Source: Phalacrocorax aristotelis
Taxonomy: Eukaryota > Chordata > Aves > Suliformes > Phalacrocoracidae
Reading direction: 5' to 3'
DNA: 64,000 nt
Assembly (NCBI RefSeq): GCF_949628215.1
Contig: NC_134278.1
Location: 38,892,115-38,956,114 of the forward strand
Under the pieces are notes generated by a model that had not been told where the DNA came from, did not search any database, and was given only the letters and a program-made list of their open reading frames with translations. The translations under genes and the position numbers were made by a program. The first letter of the stretch is position 1. Each line of letters starts with the position of its first letter. Positions 48,149 through 59,515 of the stretch are shown one piece after another.

Positions 48149-48443
48149 ACAGTTTCCCCAAGCAGCATCTGAAAAACACAACAATAACATGTTTTCTAAT
48201 TTATATCTCTTTTTTTCAGGGCAATTAACATATTTTGTTAATTTGCCTGCCACAGGGGAAAAATGCATGCTGTAGCTTGCTCCTTCTGTCTTCCTTTTGT
48301 CACAGTACTGCTCCTCTGAGAGAGGCCCCAGTGAGTCTCTTTGTGACTGCATGAGGATGCACCTTGCCTGAACCTGGGAGTGTAATGGGTGACAGTGAAA
48401 GAGGGTGGGTCGCCAGTCTTAGGACATGTCTTTACTAAGGTAA

Positions 48444-48460
48444 AGGTCAAATTTAGGTCA
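48444..48460 (+). promoter_or_regulatory. Perfect DR5 (retinoic acid response element type), putative
   Basis: AGGTCA at 48444-48449, five bases (AATTT), then AGGTCA at 48455-48460. Both half-sites match consensus exactly and the spacer is that of the classic RAR/RXR element. It lies about 7 kb left of the CpG island thought to start PRSS35. Occupancy is unknown. Confidence 0.5.
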
Positions 48461-51355
48461 GGGTTTAAAAAAAAAAAAGCTAAATCATCCCTCGATATCT
48501 ATTCATGTTTATGTATGGGTTTCCTTTGAAGACACTGTTGCCTGTAACCTCTTGAGAACGATGCTAGACCTTCAGAAGTCCTTAGGGCACCAGCACAGTC
48601 AGAATGGCAGACAGGAGATGTGATTCTGTGCAAATACTACTGCAGAAATCGATACTGAGAAAGTGCAAAGGGATGCCTGATTAGGCCGAAGCGTTTCTGC
48701 CTTCCCTCTCCTTGTTGAACGACTCACTGGGTTGTTAGCATGTGGAAGTGATTCCCGCAGCAAGCTGAAAACCTACAGAGAGCTTTAGAACTATTAGAAA
48801 TATGCAGAGACTTTGAGAGCCAGGGAGGACAGTTATGAATATTCACTTCAATCTCCTGCGTACTATCACCCACAAAGAAGATCCCCCGTTACTTTAGCCA
48901 CAGCTGTACTTCCTCTCGGTTACCAGCGTGACTGAGCCCTGCCTAACACAGCGGTCAGTGAGAATATGTGAACAGAAGACACAGGAAAGAGCTATGTGGG
49001 GTGCAAAACATAAGATGGAAGATTACATTAAAAATGCATCCTCGGTGTTGTTTGGTCCTAGTTTCTCCTGCCAGCTTCAGAGACCAAAAGATAATGTATG
49101 CTTAACACGCTCTAGATGGCAACAAGGCATACTTGGCAACTCTGATGCTGTGTTCACCATGGGTTTTGGCAATAAATATAAGGTTGTTTTCCTAATAGTA
49201 ATTATGGCTCTGAGAGGTATAAAATGCCTGTGTTCACTTCAGTGGAATATTAAGTTTGAAGTCTAAAGTGAAGCCTTAAATGTTCCAACATTAGTAGCTA
49301 TTACAGTTAATAATTTTAGCAGAAACATCCAGTTATTTTGGGGTGGTGAATGGAATTCTAAAATGGTATCACCAGGTTTCCTCCAGATCTGACTTCATAC
49401 CTAGTTTACTAAGAATAAACAAACAAACAAACAAAGATCTGCCTTTTGGTGGAATACTATTCTGGAATGTGGTTAAGTAAATGGTTCTTTTAAGGTGTGG
49501 GTTTTCCCTCAGGTTTGTATTCAATTTTTAAGTCATGCAGCTTTAGCTGAAAAATTAATCTTGTACTCTCCTGGGCATGTTGGCGATGGCAGTAAGTGGT
49601 TTATGGTCACCTTCAGTTAACACTGACAATAAAAACAATATTCCTTAATACCCATGGATTAAGATCTCCAACCCCCCTCCCCCTTTTAAATTTTTGAGCT
49701 CTTGAAAATGCAGTTTCTGTTCCTGCACCTTTTCCTACTTTGGCCATACTCGTAGAGAAAGATTGCTTCAATATTCTGTTTGGAAGTACCACAGGCACCC
49801 AGTTTTATGACGAATGTCACATTTTCTCTGGCAACATATTACTGTTAATTCCTCTGATTTCTCAGACTTTTTAAGATGTGCATTTCACTGCCACTGACTT
49901 TCTGCTGGTTTGAATAGTGAGATTAGGCACCAAGTCCCTTGCCAGTTCATCTTTCCCTGGAATCTCGTTTCCCTCTGTTGGGTCAATCATGCTGATGGTG
50001 GCTAAAATCTTATTTTATCTAAAATGTCAACGTCACTCTATTAACTTTCCTCTGTGGTATGCTGTTTCCATTATAGGAATTTAGAGGCTTAGGGAGGGAA
50101 TGAATATTCAGCTTTAGCCAGGCAAAGTCAGGTTTTTTTCCAAAGCTTCTCAAAGTCTCTGGTCATGCACTTCTTCTCTCCTCACATCAAAATGTCATTT
50201 ATCTGTATCACAGTATGCTGCATTACCATCTACAGTTCACTGATTTTCCAGTAAAGCTGCTGGTGTGCTGAGGGCGATGGGAATGCCAGTTGGAGGAAAC
50301 CCTTTCCTTCAAAATAGTATGCTCACAAAAATGGTGTGAGGGATTTTTTTTTCCTTAACAGTACCTGCCTGCAACCTGCCAACACATTGTCTGTATAAAA
50401 ATATTTGCCATCTGACACATCTCCAGAAGTACCTCTCCTTGTGGAAATTTTCCTTGAGGAAAATGTTCACTTTTTATATATGTATACAATCTCCAGGATG
50501 GTACACAGCAGGTAAGAATTGCAGGTTTTGCTCTTTTAGCAATGAATAGTGAACAGTTGACTTTGCTTTTCTACCAAACATAAGAATGTCAGAACAACGA
50601 GGCTGTCCAGCTTCATTTTCAGCTGCTGTTCTAGGGGGAGACAAAATTGATAAAAGGCAGGAGCTGGGCGGTGACTGGGTTATTATCTCACTCCCATCCT
50701 GCACAGCTAGAAGAGCCTCTCTCCTATGGGTCATATGCTTAGACACATCCACATTTATTTTTGCTTGCTGCTTCACTGAAGAAAGTGTCCTCTTGATTTG
50801 ACCACAACCTTGACATAGTTTTAACTCAGAAATGGGACTTTATCTGTTTGTACTACTACAAAGTAGGGGTTTTTTTTCAAGTCTGTTATTTACTCATATA
50901 TCTAGCTCATAAACACATATTGTGAAAATCAGGTCATGACTAGAGGCCTCAAGTTTCACATCCCTCCTTCTTTTTGTCATCTGCAAGTTCTTGTGTTGAC
51001 GACATTGCACCCGTTGCTAATATCCTTGTTTCTGGCACCATGCTCCCTCGTACACCTATACCCAATTTAAAATTAATAACTACCTCGCCAGCCTGTGCTG
51101 CGGTAGTCCATTGGTCTATGCAGAATCCTCCTCAGCTAGCGATGCTGCGGTCATCCTCTTTGTCCTCACTTGTGCACACTCTTAAAAAATGATGTGATCT
51201 ATTGCAGTTCTTGCACGTTTTCCAAGTCCTCAAAGCCAGGGCCTCTAACAGAGCTCTGTTTCGTTCAGTGGTTTAGTCTAACCGGTCAGCACTGTGTCAC
51301 AGGAACCTCTGAACAGCACAATAACCATCCCCAACTGGTCCACAAAACAAAAGGG

Positions 51356-51383
51356 CTTCTGTGGCAACAAGCTGCCACAGAAG
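51356..51383. repeat. Perfect 11-bp-stem hairpin
   Basis: CTTCTGTGGCA (51356-51366) and TGCCACAGAAG (51373-51383) are exact reverse complements around a 6-base loop, ACAAGC. Confidence 0.75.
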
Positions 51384-53164
51384 AGACACTACCATGGAGA
51401 CCATTCTTGATCCTGTAAGAAAGATCCATTGTGTTTCACATCCCTTTGTTCTGAAAGCAGTAGGAATTATCTCACGTCCATTCATCATGAGCCAATGACT
51501 TATCCCAAGTGTAGTGTTTGGGGACTGGAAAAGTGTTAAAGCTCATAAAAAATAGTCTTTCTGGGACAAGAAGAGTAGAAAGGAAATGAAACATATGATA
51601 TCAGCTGAGCTGAAAGAGTATCCAGAGGTAGCTTGAGAATTAAAGTGTGAAGGAAAGGCAGTTACCTGCACTATGCAAGTAATCACTGGCTTTGGAATAA
51701 AGTACATGTCTACATGAGTAGAATAAGGACTGAAGAGAAGAAAGGGAGAGATTAAAGCTGACTACTTGTGGGTTATGGCTAGGGTCTACGCACTGAACTT
51801 TTAATTCGGTTATAGGCATTTGCATTCCTTTTGACATCTGTGAACCTTGTTTTGATTTTCCTGAGTTGTACCTGCCTGTTTTCTCTTCCCATAAGTCACA
51901 TGTGAAGGAATATTTTGTGGGTAGGTGTATCTGACTGCTGAGGCATAATGCACTGCATGGAATACAGTTCGGAGATTGCAGACAAGGCACATTGTTGCTA
52001 CAATCAAACGTTTCTTGCATGTGTGCAAGACCCGCATGAGGGCAGAGTGTGTTCCTCCAGCGTCGTAAGGCCAGACGGCATTCCAGGAGTGGCTGCCCAG
52101 CTGGTACGTCCATGCTCAGCTTATGCTGCCCACAGGGAAAGTTGAAGATCCTATCTCAACTTTTTTACCTGAAAAAAATCTAGGAGAACATTGTTTGGAA
52201 ACATTTTGTAGCTCATTTTGTGGATTATCTGCCCTAAGATAAGAATACTACATTTCTGTGAATTCGCTCAAATCCAGGGTACAAATCTGATGGTAAAAAA
52301 TGGCTTTTAAAAATTTTCTTTTTAGATATGCAGGAAGATTTTTGACAGGAGCCAGTACATTCTTGATGTTAATGCAGATTTGTTTTTATTTTCTTCTCTG
52401 ACACTTTTTTAAAATTTTATTTTAGGTATCAGCCTTTCAAAGCTCAGTTCCAAGTGAACATCTCTCAGTTGGTAAATGATGTCAAACTTATTTTTGGAAC
52501 ATCTAGAAATACCATATGGGCCCACTAATCTTCTAATGAGATAAAATTACCTCTGAAGGATAAAATTAGCATGCTGGAACTTTTCCAACAATTATATTTT
52601 TGCAGCACTACCATGTATATTATACAGTGTGTTTCTAAAGAATCAGTACTTTGAAATGTATGTTCCTCATGTCTTTTGCCAACTATATTTTGAGGAAATT
52701 TTTAATGTGATATTAAAAAAAAAAATCTAAATTTTTGCAAATAATTATCCAAGATGTATAATCTTATTCTTGCAAGAAGTAAAATATTAGTAATGAAACA
52801 GGATTCAAGAAAAAATGTTTTAAATAATTTAAAAACATAACTTATGCTCATAAATGTACTCTAATTTTTCTAAAACAATTTTTTACAACGTTCATTTATC
52901 TTGACAGCTTTCAATGAGGGTTTTCTGGGAAGAGAGAGGAGTGTGAAAGCAGAAGCCTATTCTATTATTATTAGCCAGTCTTTCAGGTAAAAAAAGAAAG
53001 CACGAAATAAATGACCCTGCCCAGATTCCAAAAGCAGGAGCGAGCAGAGTGATGCAGCAGACGCACACTGATCCCAACACCAGGAGTTCAATAAACTGAA
53101 AAGAACCTCTGCTAGCCTGGTTTCCCAAAATATGGGAAACAAAATATAGGACTAAAGGGTCAGT

Positions 53165-53640
53165 TCTTCTAGGGATGATAGGTTACCAGTAACAATTTGC
53201 TGTGCCCTGCACTATTCAGCATATTCATAAATTACCTGGAAAAGGGATGAGTAGCCAGGTCACAAAGTCTGATGAGGCTATCAAGTTATTTAGGTTAATA
53301 AAGGTGAGACAACCTTGAAGATCTGCAGACAAGTTTATGGAAGGGAGTGACTGAGCAATAAAATAGCAGATGAAGTTCAATGTAGATAAATGCAAAGTGA
53401 TGCACAAGTGGGAAAATAGTCCTTCAAGTATGAAAAGGCAGGTTCCGATCTGGTCATTACTTCTCAGGAGAGAGTCCTGGAGTTATGGAAATGGCTCCAT
53501 GGGAACATCGACCTGGTGCTCAACAGCTGCCAAAAAATAAAGAATACTAGGAAGCGTTAAGAAATCAGTAGAGAACAAAATAAATAATATCTTTTTGCTG
53601 CCACAGAAATCCATTTTTTGCCTGCATCTTCTGTATAGGT
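53165..53640 (+). repeat. Old CR1, upstream part (interrupted)
   Basis: The stretch near 53205-53245 translates roughly like the CR1 segment L-F-x-I-F-I-N-x-L-E-K. It is followed near 53365-53405 by AAGTTCAATGTAGATAAATG and GTGATGCACA, the K-F-N-x-D-K-C-K-V-M-H segment of CR1 reverse transcriptase. Stops break the frame. The rest of the element appears to resume at about 54050, after an antisense insertion. Confidence 0.75.
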
Positions 53641-53644
53641 AAAG

Positions 53645-54005
53645 AATCATAGAAACACTGGTTGAGAGGGACCTCTGCAGGTCACCCAGCCCAGCCTTCC
53701 ACTTGAAGCAGGACTATTGCCAAGACTAGATCAGGTCAGCTGTGGCTTTGACTAGCTGAGTGTTGGTAACCGCCAAGGATGTTGATTCCAATACTGCTTG
53801 GGTAATTTGTTCCAGTGTTGCATGTTCCTTTTGGTGAAGAAATTGTTCCTGATGTCCAGTGTGACCCTCCCAAGCTGCAGTTGCTGCAGCTCAACACAGC
53901 TGCCTGTTGCAAGTCCTTGATTTCTACTTGCCACCACCAAGAAGTGTTTGGCCACATCATCCTTTGGATGCTGTTCTGGTCCCTGCACATCAGCAGTAGG
54001 ATGGA
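53645..54005 (-). repeat. Younger CR1 3' end inserted antisense
   Basis: It begins AATCATAGAAACACTGGTTG on the plus strand, the reverse complement of a CR1 terminus. It continues through antisense ORF2-end sequence such as TGTTCCAGTGTTGCATGTTC and TTGGTGAAGAAATTGTTCC. It separates two plus-strand parts of an older CR1. Confidence 0.8.
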
Positions 54006-54049
54006 AAACAGCGATGTCTTTCATGTAAAGCATGGCTAACTTAGCTAGA

Positions 54050-54440
54050 ATCATTCAGGGTGGGAGAGGGGCTACAGGGCGTATGATAAAGGAACTAGTG
54101 AGCATCAAACAAAGCTAGCAGTAGCCAGGTTGAAAATACACAAAAGGAGGCAGTTTTTTGCACAACGTGTGGTTGACCTGTGGAACTTGTCACCACAGCA
54201 GGTTGCAGATGCTACAGATCTATGTAGGTTTAAGGGAAGACGGGTGAGTGCCTGATGGAGAAATCCAGTGAAAGCTACTATGGCCATAGAAACTACATCT
54301 GCCTCAGAAAATCTCTGAGTCTGAAATACTGGGGGCAGGGAAAGTGCTGTAGGGGGCTATTGCATGACCTTGCCTTTTACTAATGCAACATGATATTGGT
54401 CCAGCAAAGCCCTTGGCCTGACCCAGTACGGAAGCTCTGA
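54050..54440 (+). repeat. Old CR1, 3' tail (continuation)
   Basis: Diverged CR1 sequence resumes, with GTGTGGTTGACCTGTGGAAC near 54167 and CTTGGCCTGACCCAGTACGG near 54412, the tail of older CR1 families. Order and orientation fit the downstream half of the element at 53165-53640. Confidence 0.7.
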
Positions 54441-55135
54441 TGTTCAAGAAATTGCTTGTAAAACTTTACACCCGTATCTGTCTTGCCTTGTTAATTATAC
54501 TGGGAATTCTTCAGCTTATTTTCTCAGGCACATGAATAATTATTATTACACTTTGGTTTTAAGTTGTACACACAGTCAACAACAACAAAAACAGAACTGC
54601 AGACAAAATCCACATTTTGAAGAAATCAACCTCAGTCTTTGAAATGAAACTGCAGGGTGCAGTTGCTGGCCAAAGCCTTATTTCTAACCTATTTATATAA
54701 TTGGTTCCACTAAATTTCAGAAGTTAAGTCTTTTAAAGGAAGGATATGCCTATGATTAAGACAACAAAACAGCACTCTGGAGATCTCAGTCTGATCTCTA
54801 GCAATGCCACAAATTTCCTGCCGGTTTTGGCAAACCATTGGGCCCTCATCTAAGCGTGAGCCAAGTTTTCAGCAGATTAGCTCATTGAAACTCCTTATGT
54901 TAAGCACTTGCAAAAGTGCTTAGAGAACCAGCTTTTCGCCTTGCGCATCTATGTAGCAGTGGAAAGCTTTGGGGTAGTAGTGCACGGGGCTGATCCACGG
55001 CGAAAAAAACACCACCCAAAGCGTTCTGCCTTGGGACAGGAGACAAAAGGGACACCGAGGGAAGGGGAAGGCAGAAAGAGAGGGATGAAGAGTGATGAGA
55101 AAAGGAGGGAGGTGCTTCTCACCTGGTCTCTGAGG
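54441..55135. other. Intergenic lead-in to CpG island, no gene recognised
   Basis: AT-rich until about 54960, then increasingly purine-rich and GC-rich towards the minisatellite. No coding exon was recognised. Confidence 0.5.
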
Positions 55136-55149
55136 CCCTGAGGAGCTCG

Positions 55150-55310
55150 GCTGGGGAGGAAAAGGGCACCCCTGAGGAGCAGGGCCAGGAGGGTCCCTGA
55201 GGAGCGGGGCACCCCTGAGGAGAGGGGCACCCCTGAGGAGCGGGGCCAGGAGGGCCCTGAGGAGCGGGGCGTCCCTGAGGAGCGGGGCCGGGGCGCCCCT
55301 GAGGGGCGAG
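55150..55310. repeat. GC-rich minisatellite, 18- and 24-bp units
   Basis: Units of the form GGGGCACCCCTGAGGAGC (18 bases) alternate with 24-base variants that insert CAGGAGGG after GGGGC. About seven units are seen. All unit lengths are multiples of six, so the translated frames look proline- and glycine-rich and collagen-like, but no ATG-led gene covers them. Confidence 0.8.
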
Positions 55311-55955
55311 GGCAGGGAGGCGCGGGCAGGCTACGGCTCGGGGGAACGCCACTCCCCGCAGCCGCAAGCCCCATCCCGTCCCGAGGAGCCTCCTGCGGAG
55401 CTGGCAGCCACTCCTCGCCTTCCCCGGGAGCCCTCCGGCGGGACGGAGCCCCACGGCGGAGCGGCCCTCCCCCGTGCCCGGCCGCCCCGGCCCCAGGCAG
55501 GTGGCGCGGCGCGGACGGTGCGGCGCCCTCCCGCCATTCCTCCCGGGACGGGGTCCCTCCGCCTCCCCTCTTGTCTCCGCCTCCCCCCGCCCGGCAGCCT
55601 CTCCCGTCCCATCTCGGCGCGGGTCACCCCGGCTCTCCGCCCGGCGCCGAGTGGAAGCCTCTCCCGGGGCGCCGCGCCTCCCCGCCCCGTAGGCAGAGCC
55701 CCTTCTTCGCTTCCCATCCGCGGAGACACCGGGAGCTGCCTCCGCTCCCCTCGGCCCTCCCCTTCTCCCCTCCTTTTTTTTTCTTTCCCCCCCCTTCTTC
55801 CATCCCCTCCCCCGCCTGGGAAGACCTGGCCGCTCCCCCCGCCCCGTCCTCAGTAGCCGCGGGCGCTGGGCGGCGGGCGGGCGGCGCGGAGCGGAGCGGG
55901 GAGCCTGCGCCCCGGGGCTGTGACCGCCTTCCCCTCCCTTCGTCCTGCCGGCTGC

Positions 55956-55964
55956 CAGGTATGA
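55956..55964 (+). other. PRSS35: Candidate splice donor ending PRSS35 exon 1
   Basis: CAG at 55956-55958 is followed by GTATGA, a good donor, after a CT-rich stretch inside the island. Splicing from here to the acceptor at 61823 would give a 5.9-kb intron. Other donors in the island are possible. Confidence 0.35.
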
Positions 55965-57220
55965 AATAAACCCTTCCCGACGCCGGCCGCCGGCGGGGAG
56001 AGGCTGCCCGAGGGTCCTGGTCCGGGCAGCGCTGGGCGGGCAGGCTGGGAGCTGGGGACGGGGGTTGAGGGGGGCTGCCCGGGGACGGGGCAGTCCGAGG
56101 TAACGTCCGTGAGGCGATCTCTTCTTTATTTGCGATGTCGTTCTTCCCACACGGGCCGTTTTAAAAAATATGATGAGGCTGAGCGATGTCAGTACCTTAG
56201 GCTTGGTAGCTGAAGGGTTTTGTATAAAGCTCCTGCCCCTTTAGCCTGATGGATATATTTTTGATAGGACTAAAAGGTGACAGTTTTCTTTGGTCCTTTT
56301 TTTTTTTTTTTAAAATTTGAAGCTGGTTTCACAAGAATGCTAACGGGGATAGAAGCAAAAGGCATATTTATTGGGTTTTCAGGGTTTTTTCTCTGTGCTG
56401 TGTCTTCCGCGGGGAGGACTCAAGGAGCCTCTTCACCCTTCAAAACAACCTCTCCTTTAATTCTGATTCATCCCCTCAGCATTCGCGCTACCATCCCCGC
56501 GCTCTTCTGGAATTGACACTAATTTCATCCAGATTCGTCACTGCTGGAAGCAGATTTATCTTGGAATGGCAAAAAAAGCCGTGCCAAGGTATTTAATTTG
56601 CAGGCTGTAGAGAAAGGGGACTCCTTTGGATCAGACGCGGAAAAGCAGAGCCTCCCGCGGAAAGCAGGACCGGGGATGGCTAAAGAGCTGTTAAACCCTT
56701 CCTCTCCCAACCCTCGCCTTCCTCCGGGAAAACCCTGGGCTTCAACACGCCACTGCATAGGAGCGGCCGGCAGAAGCGGAGCGGGCAGCGGGAAAGGGCC
56801 ATCCCAGCAAAGCCCCGCCGTTCCTCCGGCCGGTTGCCGGCCGCTGCCCGCCCGCTCTCCTCCCGGGGGCCGCTGCCCGGGGCCGGGTGTCCCGCCTTGG
56901 CAGGGCTCGACCCCCGCAGCCCCTCAGCGGCGGAGCAGCGGCTGGGACGCGACCCTTCCCCCCCCACCCCCGCCACCTCCCCCCGGCCCGAAGGGGCGGG
57001 GAGATGAGGTTTAGAAGGAGCGGGGACTACCGTGGGGCCGGCCCGGCACCGGGGGTTTCAAAGGCAGAGGGTTAAGCCGGGCCTACGGCGCTCGCTGGGC
57101 CGCCGGCTGTGCGGGCGCGCCGCCCCGCGGCCGGGGAGGGAAAAGCCTTGTCGGAGACGGAGCCCCTGTCCCCGCGGCCATTCATATCCCCCCCGCTTCT
57201 TTATTTCCCGCTGCGGGTGT

Positions 57221-59165
57221 GATTTCAGAAGTGAACTATCACACCTGCCGTGTAAAACTAGTTCTTCTTATGCCTACTGAAGCTGCTTAAATTTTGTAAG
57301 AGCCGGTGGGGTTTTCTCCGTAAGTTGGAGTGGAGGACGAAATCGATGCACCAATATATAGAGCTGGAGGAGTGAAGGGCGCAGTGGCGGATAAGGCTAG
57401 GGTAATGTTTTTTTCCAGGGAGTGTGGGATTTCCAAAATTTGCTCTCTATTTTGCTTTGTCAGAGTAGAACTGTGAATTGCAACTTTCAGGCCATTTCAA
57501 GAGTAAGGCCAAAAGCAGTTAAAAGAGCTGGTAAGTGTAGGAGCCTCTAATATTTTATGGTCTGAAAATTGCATTTAAAATTATGTAAGCTTAGTTTGAA
57601 ATGTGCTGACTTTCCTACAGTAAGAAAGAACCCCCAGAGCGAGGCTGCGCTGAACAGACCAAGATAAAATGCTGCCAGGTAGCTGGACACAAATTTTCTT
57701 CTGTCTGAGCTACACTGACATGTAAATTCACTCTGGGGTAGCCTGAAGGAAAACATACTCTAGTTCTGCTTGACTACCAGCCTTCCCCTGAGCATTTGAG
57801 ATGCATTCTCCTGGAGTAAGGTTATACTGACAAATATTTGAAGGATATCCTGAAAAGTGGGTGGGTTTTGTCCTATGAATGTGGAAGGATTTGATGTTGG
57901 AAGCAAGAAGTGAGAAGAACTGAAAATACTTTCAATTGTATAGATATGGCTGGCAGCTGGAATGCCACCAAACAGGGAGTCCTCACCATTATCAGCTGGG
58001 TTTGGAAACTGGACTAAGAATTTCAACATTTTCGTGGAGCTGAGGATCTCTCTCTCACTTTCTAGTTTCCATCTTCTTTTGTCTCCTTTGAAGCACTTCA
58101 TCATACTGTAAAGACAGAGCTGACTCAAGGCTTCTAATTACTGTAAGCCAAAATACAACCCAAAATTTGTATGGGAAAGGAGCAAAGGAAAGGAGAGGGC
58201 AGAGCAGCTTGGGGTTTGGAGGAAGAGTGGAGAACAGCGTGGCAGAAAGTGTAAGATGTTGAGAGTTTTTTCTTGTGTCCAGCTTGTAGCCTTCCCAGGG
58301 CCTTTCCTCCTTCCTCTGGAGGCTGTATTCTCCCTCCCCTTTACTCACCCTGCAAAGGTGTCTTTGCAGCTGTCTATACATTTGCATCCCCATCGTCTGC
58401 CAAGAGGAACCCCTGTGTTCCCCTCTTGCTGGCAACCTGTACTGGACCATGGCAACCTCTGATGTTGCCTGTGCTTAAATAGTAGAGATCGGGTTAGTAA
58501 ACAGAGCTGAAGCGCATGGCTGTAAATGACAATGCTGCCTAGTAGGACCACTGCTCTGGTCTGTAATGAGAATTGCCATTTTCATTGAGTTCCTCAGCTT
58601 GGAATTCTTCCAGTTCTACTGAAGTGTAGTCAGTTCATTACAAGCAACAAGTGGTTCATTATAAATGATGAAAATCTTGGCTTCCAAGACGGCCTTTGTA
58701 AGTAGTGAGCACTCGAGTACAGTATTTCAAATGGGAGGCTCCAATGCATCTATTAAGTGTTGTGTGTTTTGGGTTTTTTTCTTTTTAAAGAGTGGCGGAA
58801 GGGATCTATAGTACTCCACCCATTTGCTTGCAGAAAGTCTCTCTATAAAGCAGATAGTTATAGGTCCAGCTGGGACAGCCATCACAGTGGAATGACATCA
58901 ACCCAGGCACCTCTAAGACTTTCTGTATGAACTAGCAGGTAGTGAATGAACTTTCCTTAGGGCTCACAAAATTTAGTTAGAGAGAAACATCAAATACCCA
59001 GACTGAGAGGAAAGGGAGGTGCATTCTAGGAAAGAATATAGAAAAGGCATTCCTCAGCCTGACAGAAGAACTGGGTTTCTTAATTCCTTGTGTCTGTTCG
59101 ACAGCTATATTAGGGCAAAGCAAATTCAAATAAACTTTTCTGCATTAATATCACATTATTTATCA
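57221..59165. other. Probable PRSS35 intron 1, first part
   Basis: No gene or clear repeat was recognised. A T-rich tract lies at about 58767-58786. Confidence 0.45.
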
Positions 59166-59169
59166 TCAA

Positions 59170-59515
59170 ACCATGCTAGTTTGTGACAGGCTGAAAATAA
59201 AGAAAAGGAGAGGCTTCCTCATACAGCATGTAGTTAAGCTGTGGAACTCCTTGAGGCAGAACATTGTGGATACAAAATTTTATACGGGTTCTAGGGAAGA
59301 CTGGGCAACTATGGAAGAGAAATCCACTGAGGTTTCCTTACACTACAGAAACTACCTCTGGCTTGAAGTCCATGAGGTGCAACTGATTGTAAGCTAAGAG
59401 ACTAAGAGGGACACATATGGTTGCTCTACCCTAGGTATCCACACTTGGCCAGTGTCAGAAACAGGATTTGAGGCGATGTGGACCTTTGGTCAGTCCAGGA
59501 AAGCTATTCTTATGT
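59170..59515 (+). repeat. Old CR1 3' tail
   Basis: It contains AGCTGTGGAACTCCTTGAGG near 59235, then GGCCAGTGTCAGAAACAGGA near 59447 and TGGACCTTTGGTCAGTCCAG near 59479. This is the ordered tail of an old CR1 in plus orientation. Confidence 0.75.

Larger units (their letters stand above)
39241..53160. other. Long intergenic stretch, mostly unique AT-rich DNA
   Basis: Nearly 14 kb with no recognised gene, RNA gene or clear transposon. Short items inside it are listed separately: a hairpin at 44293, a tandem duplication at 48107, a DR5 at 48444 and a hairpin at 51356. An (AAAC)n stretch lies at about 49418-49434. The low repeat content could mean conserved regulatory DNA, but I cannot test that. 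Confidence 0.45.
55140..57220 (+). promoter_or_regulatory. PRSS35: CpG island, probable PRSS35 promoter and first exon
   Basis: CpG-dense, GC-rich DNA begins near 55140 and ends near 57200. It is the only island between ME1 and the PRSS35 coding exon. Human PRSS35 has a non-coding first exon upstream of a single coding exon, so the island is the natural candidate for the start of this gene. A pyrimidine-rich run with C and T blocks lies at 55755-55830. A second role, such as a divergent non-coding transcript, cannot be excluded. Open frames through the island are composition artefacts; the longest, on the minus strand, has no ATG. Confidence 0.55.

Noticed and set aside
55119..56150. 343-codon open frame on the minus strand through the PRSS35-side CpG island
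   Set aside because: It starts at GTG and has no internal ATG. Its composition (Pro, Gly, Arg) follows from GC content and the minisatellite, and it resembles no family I know.
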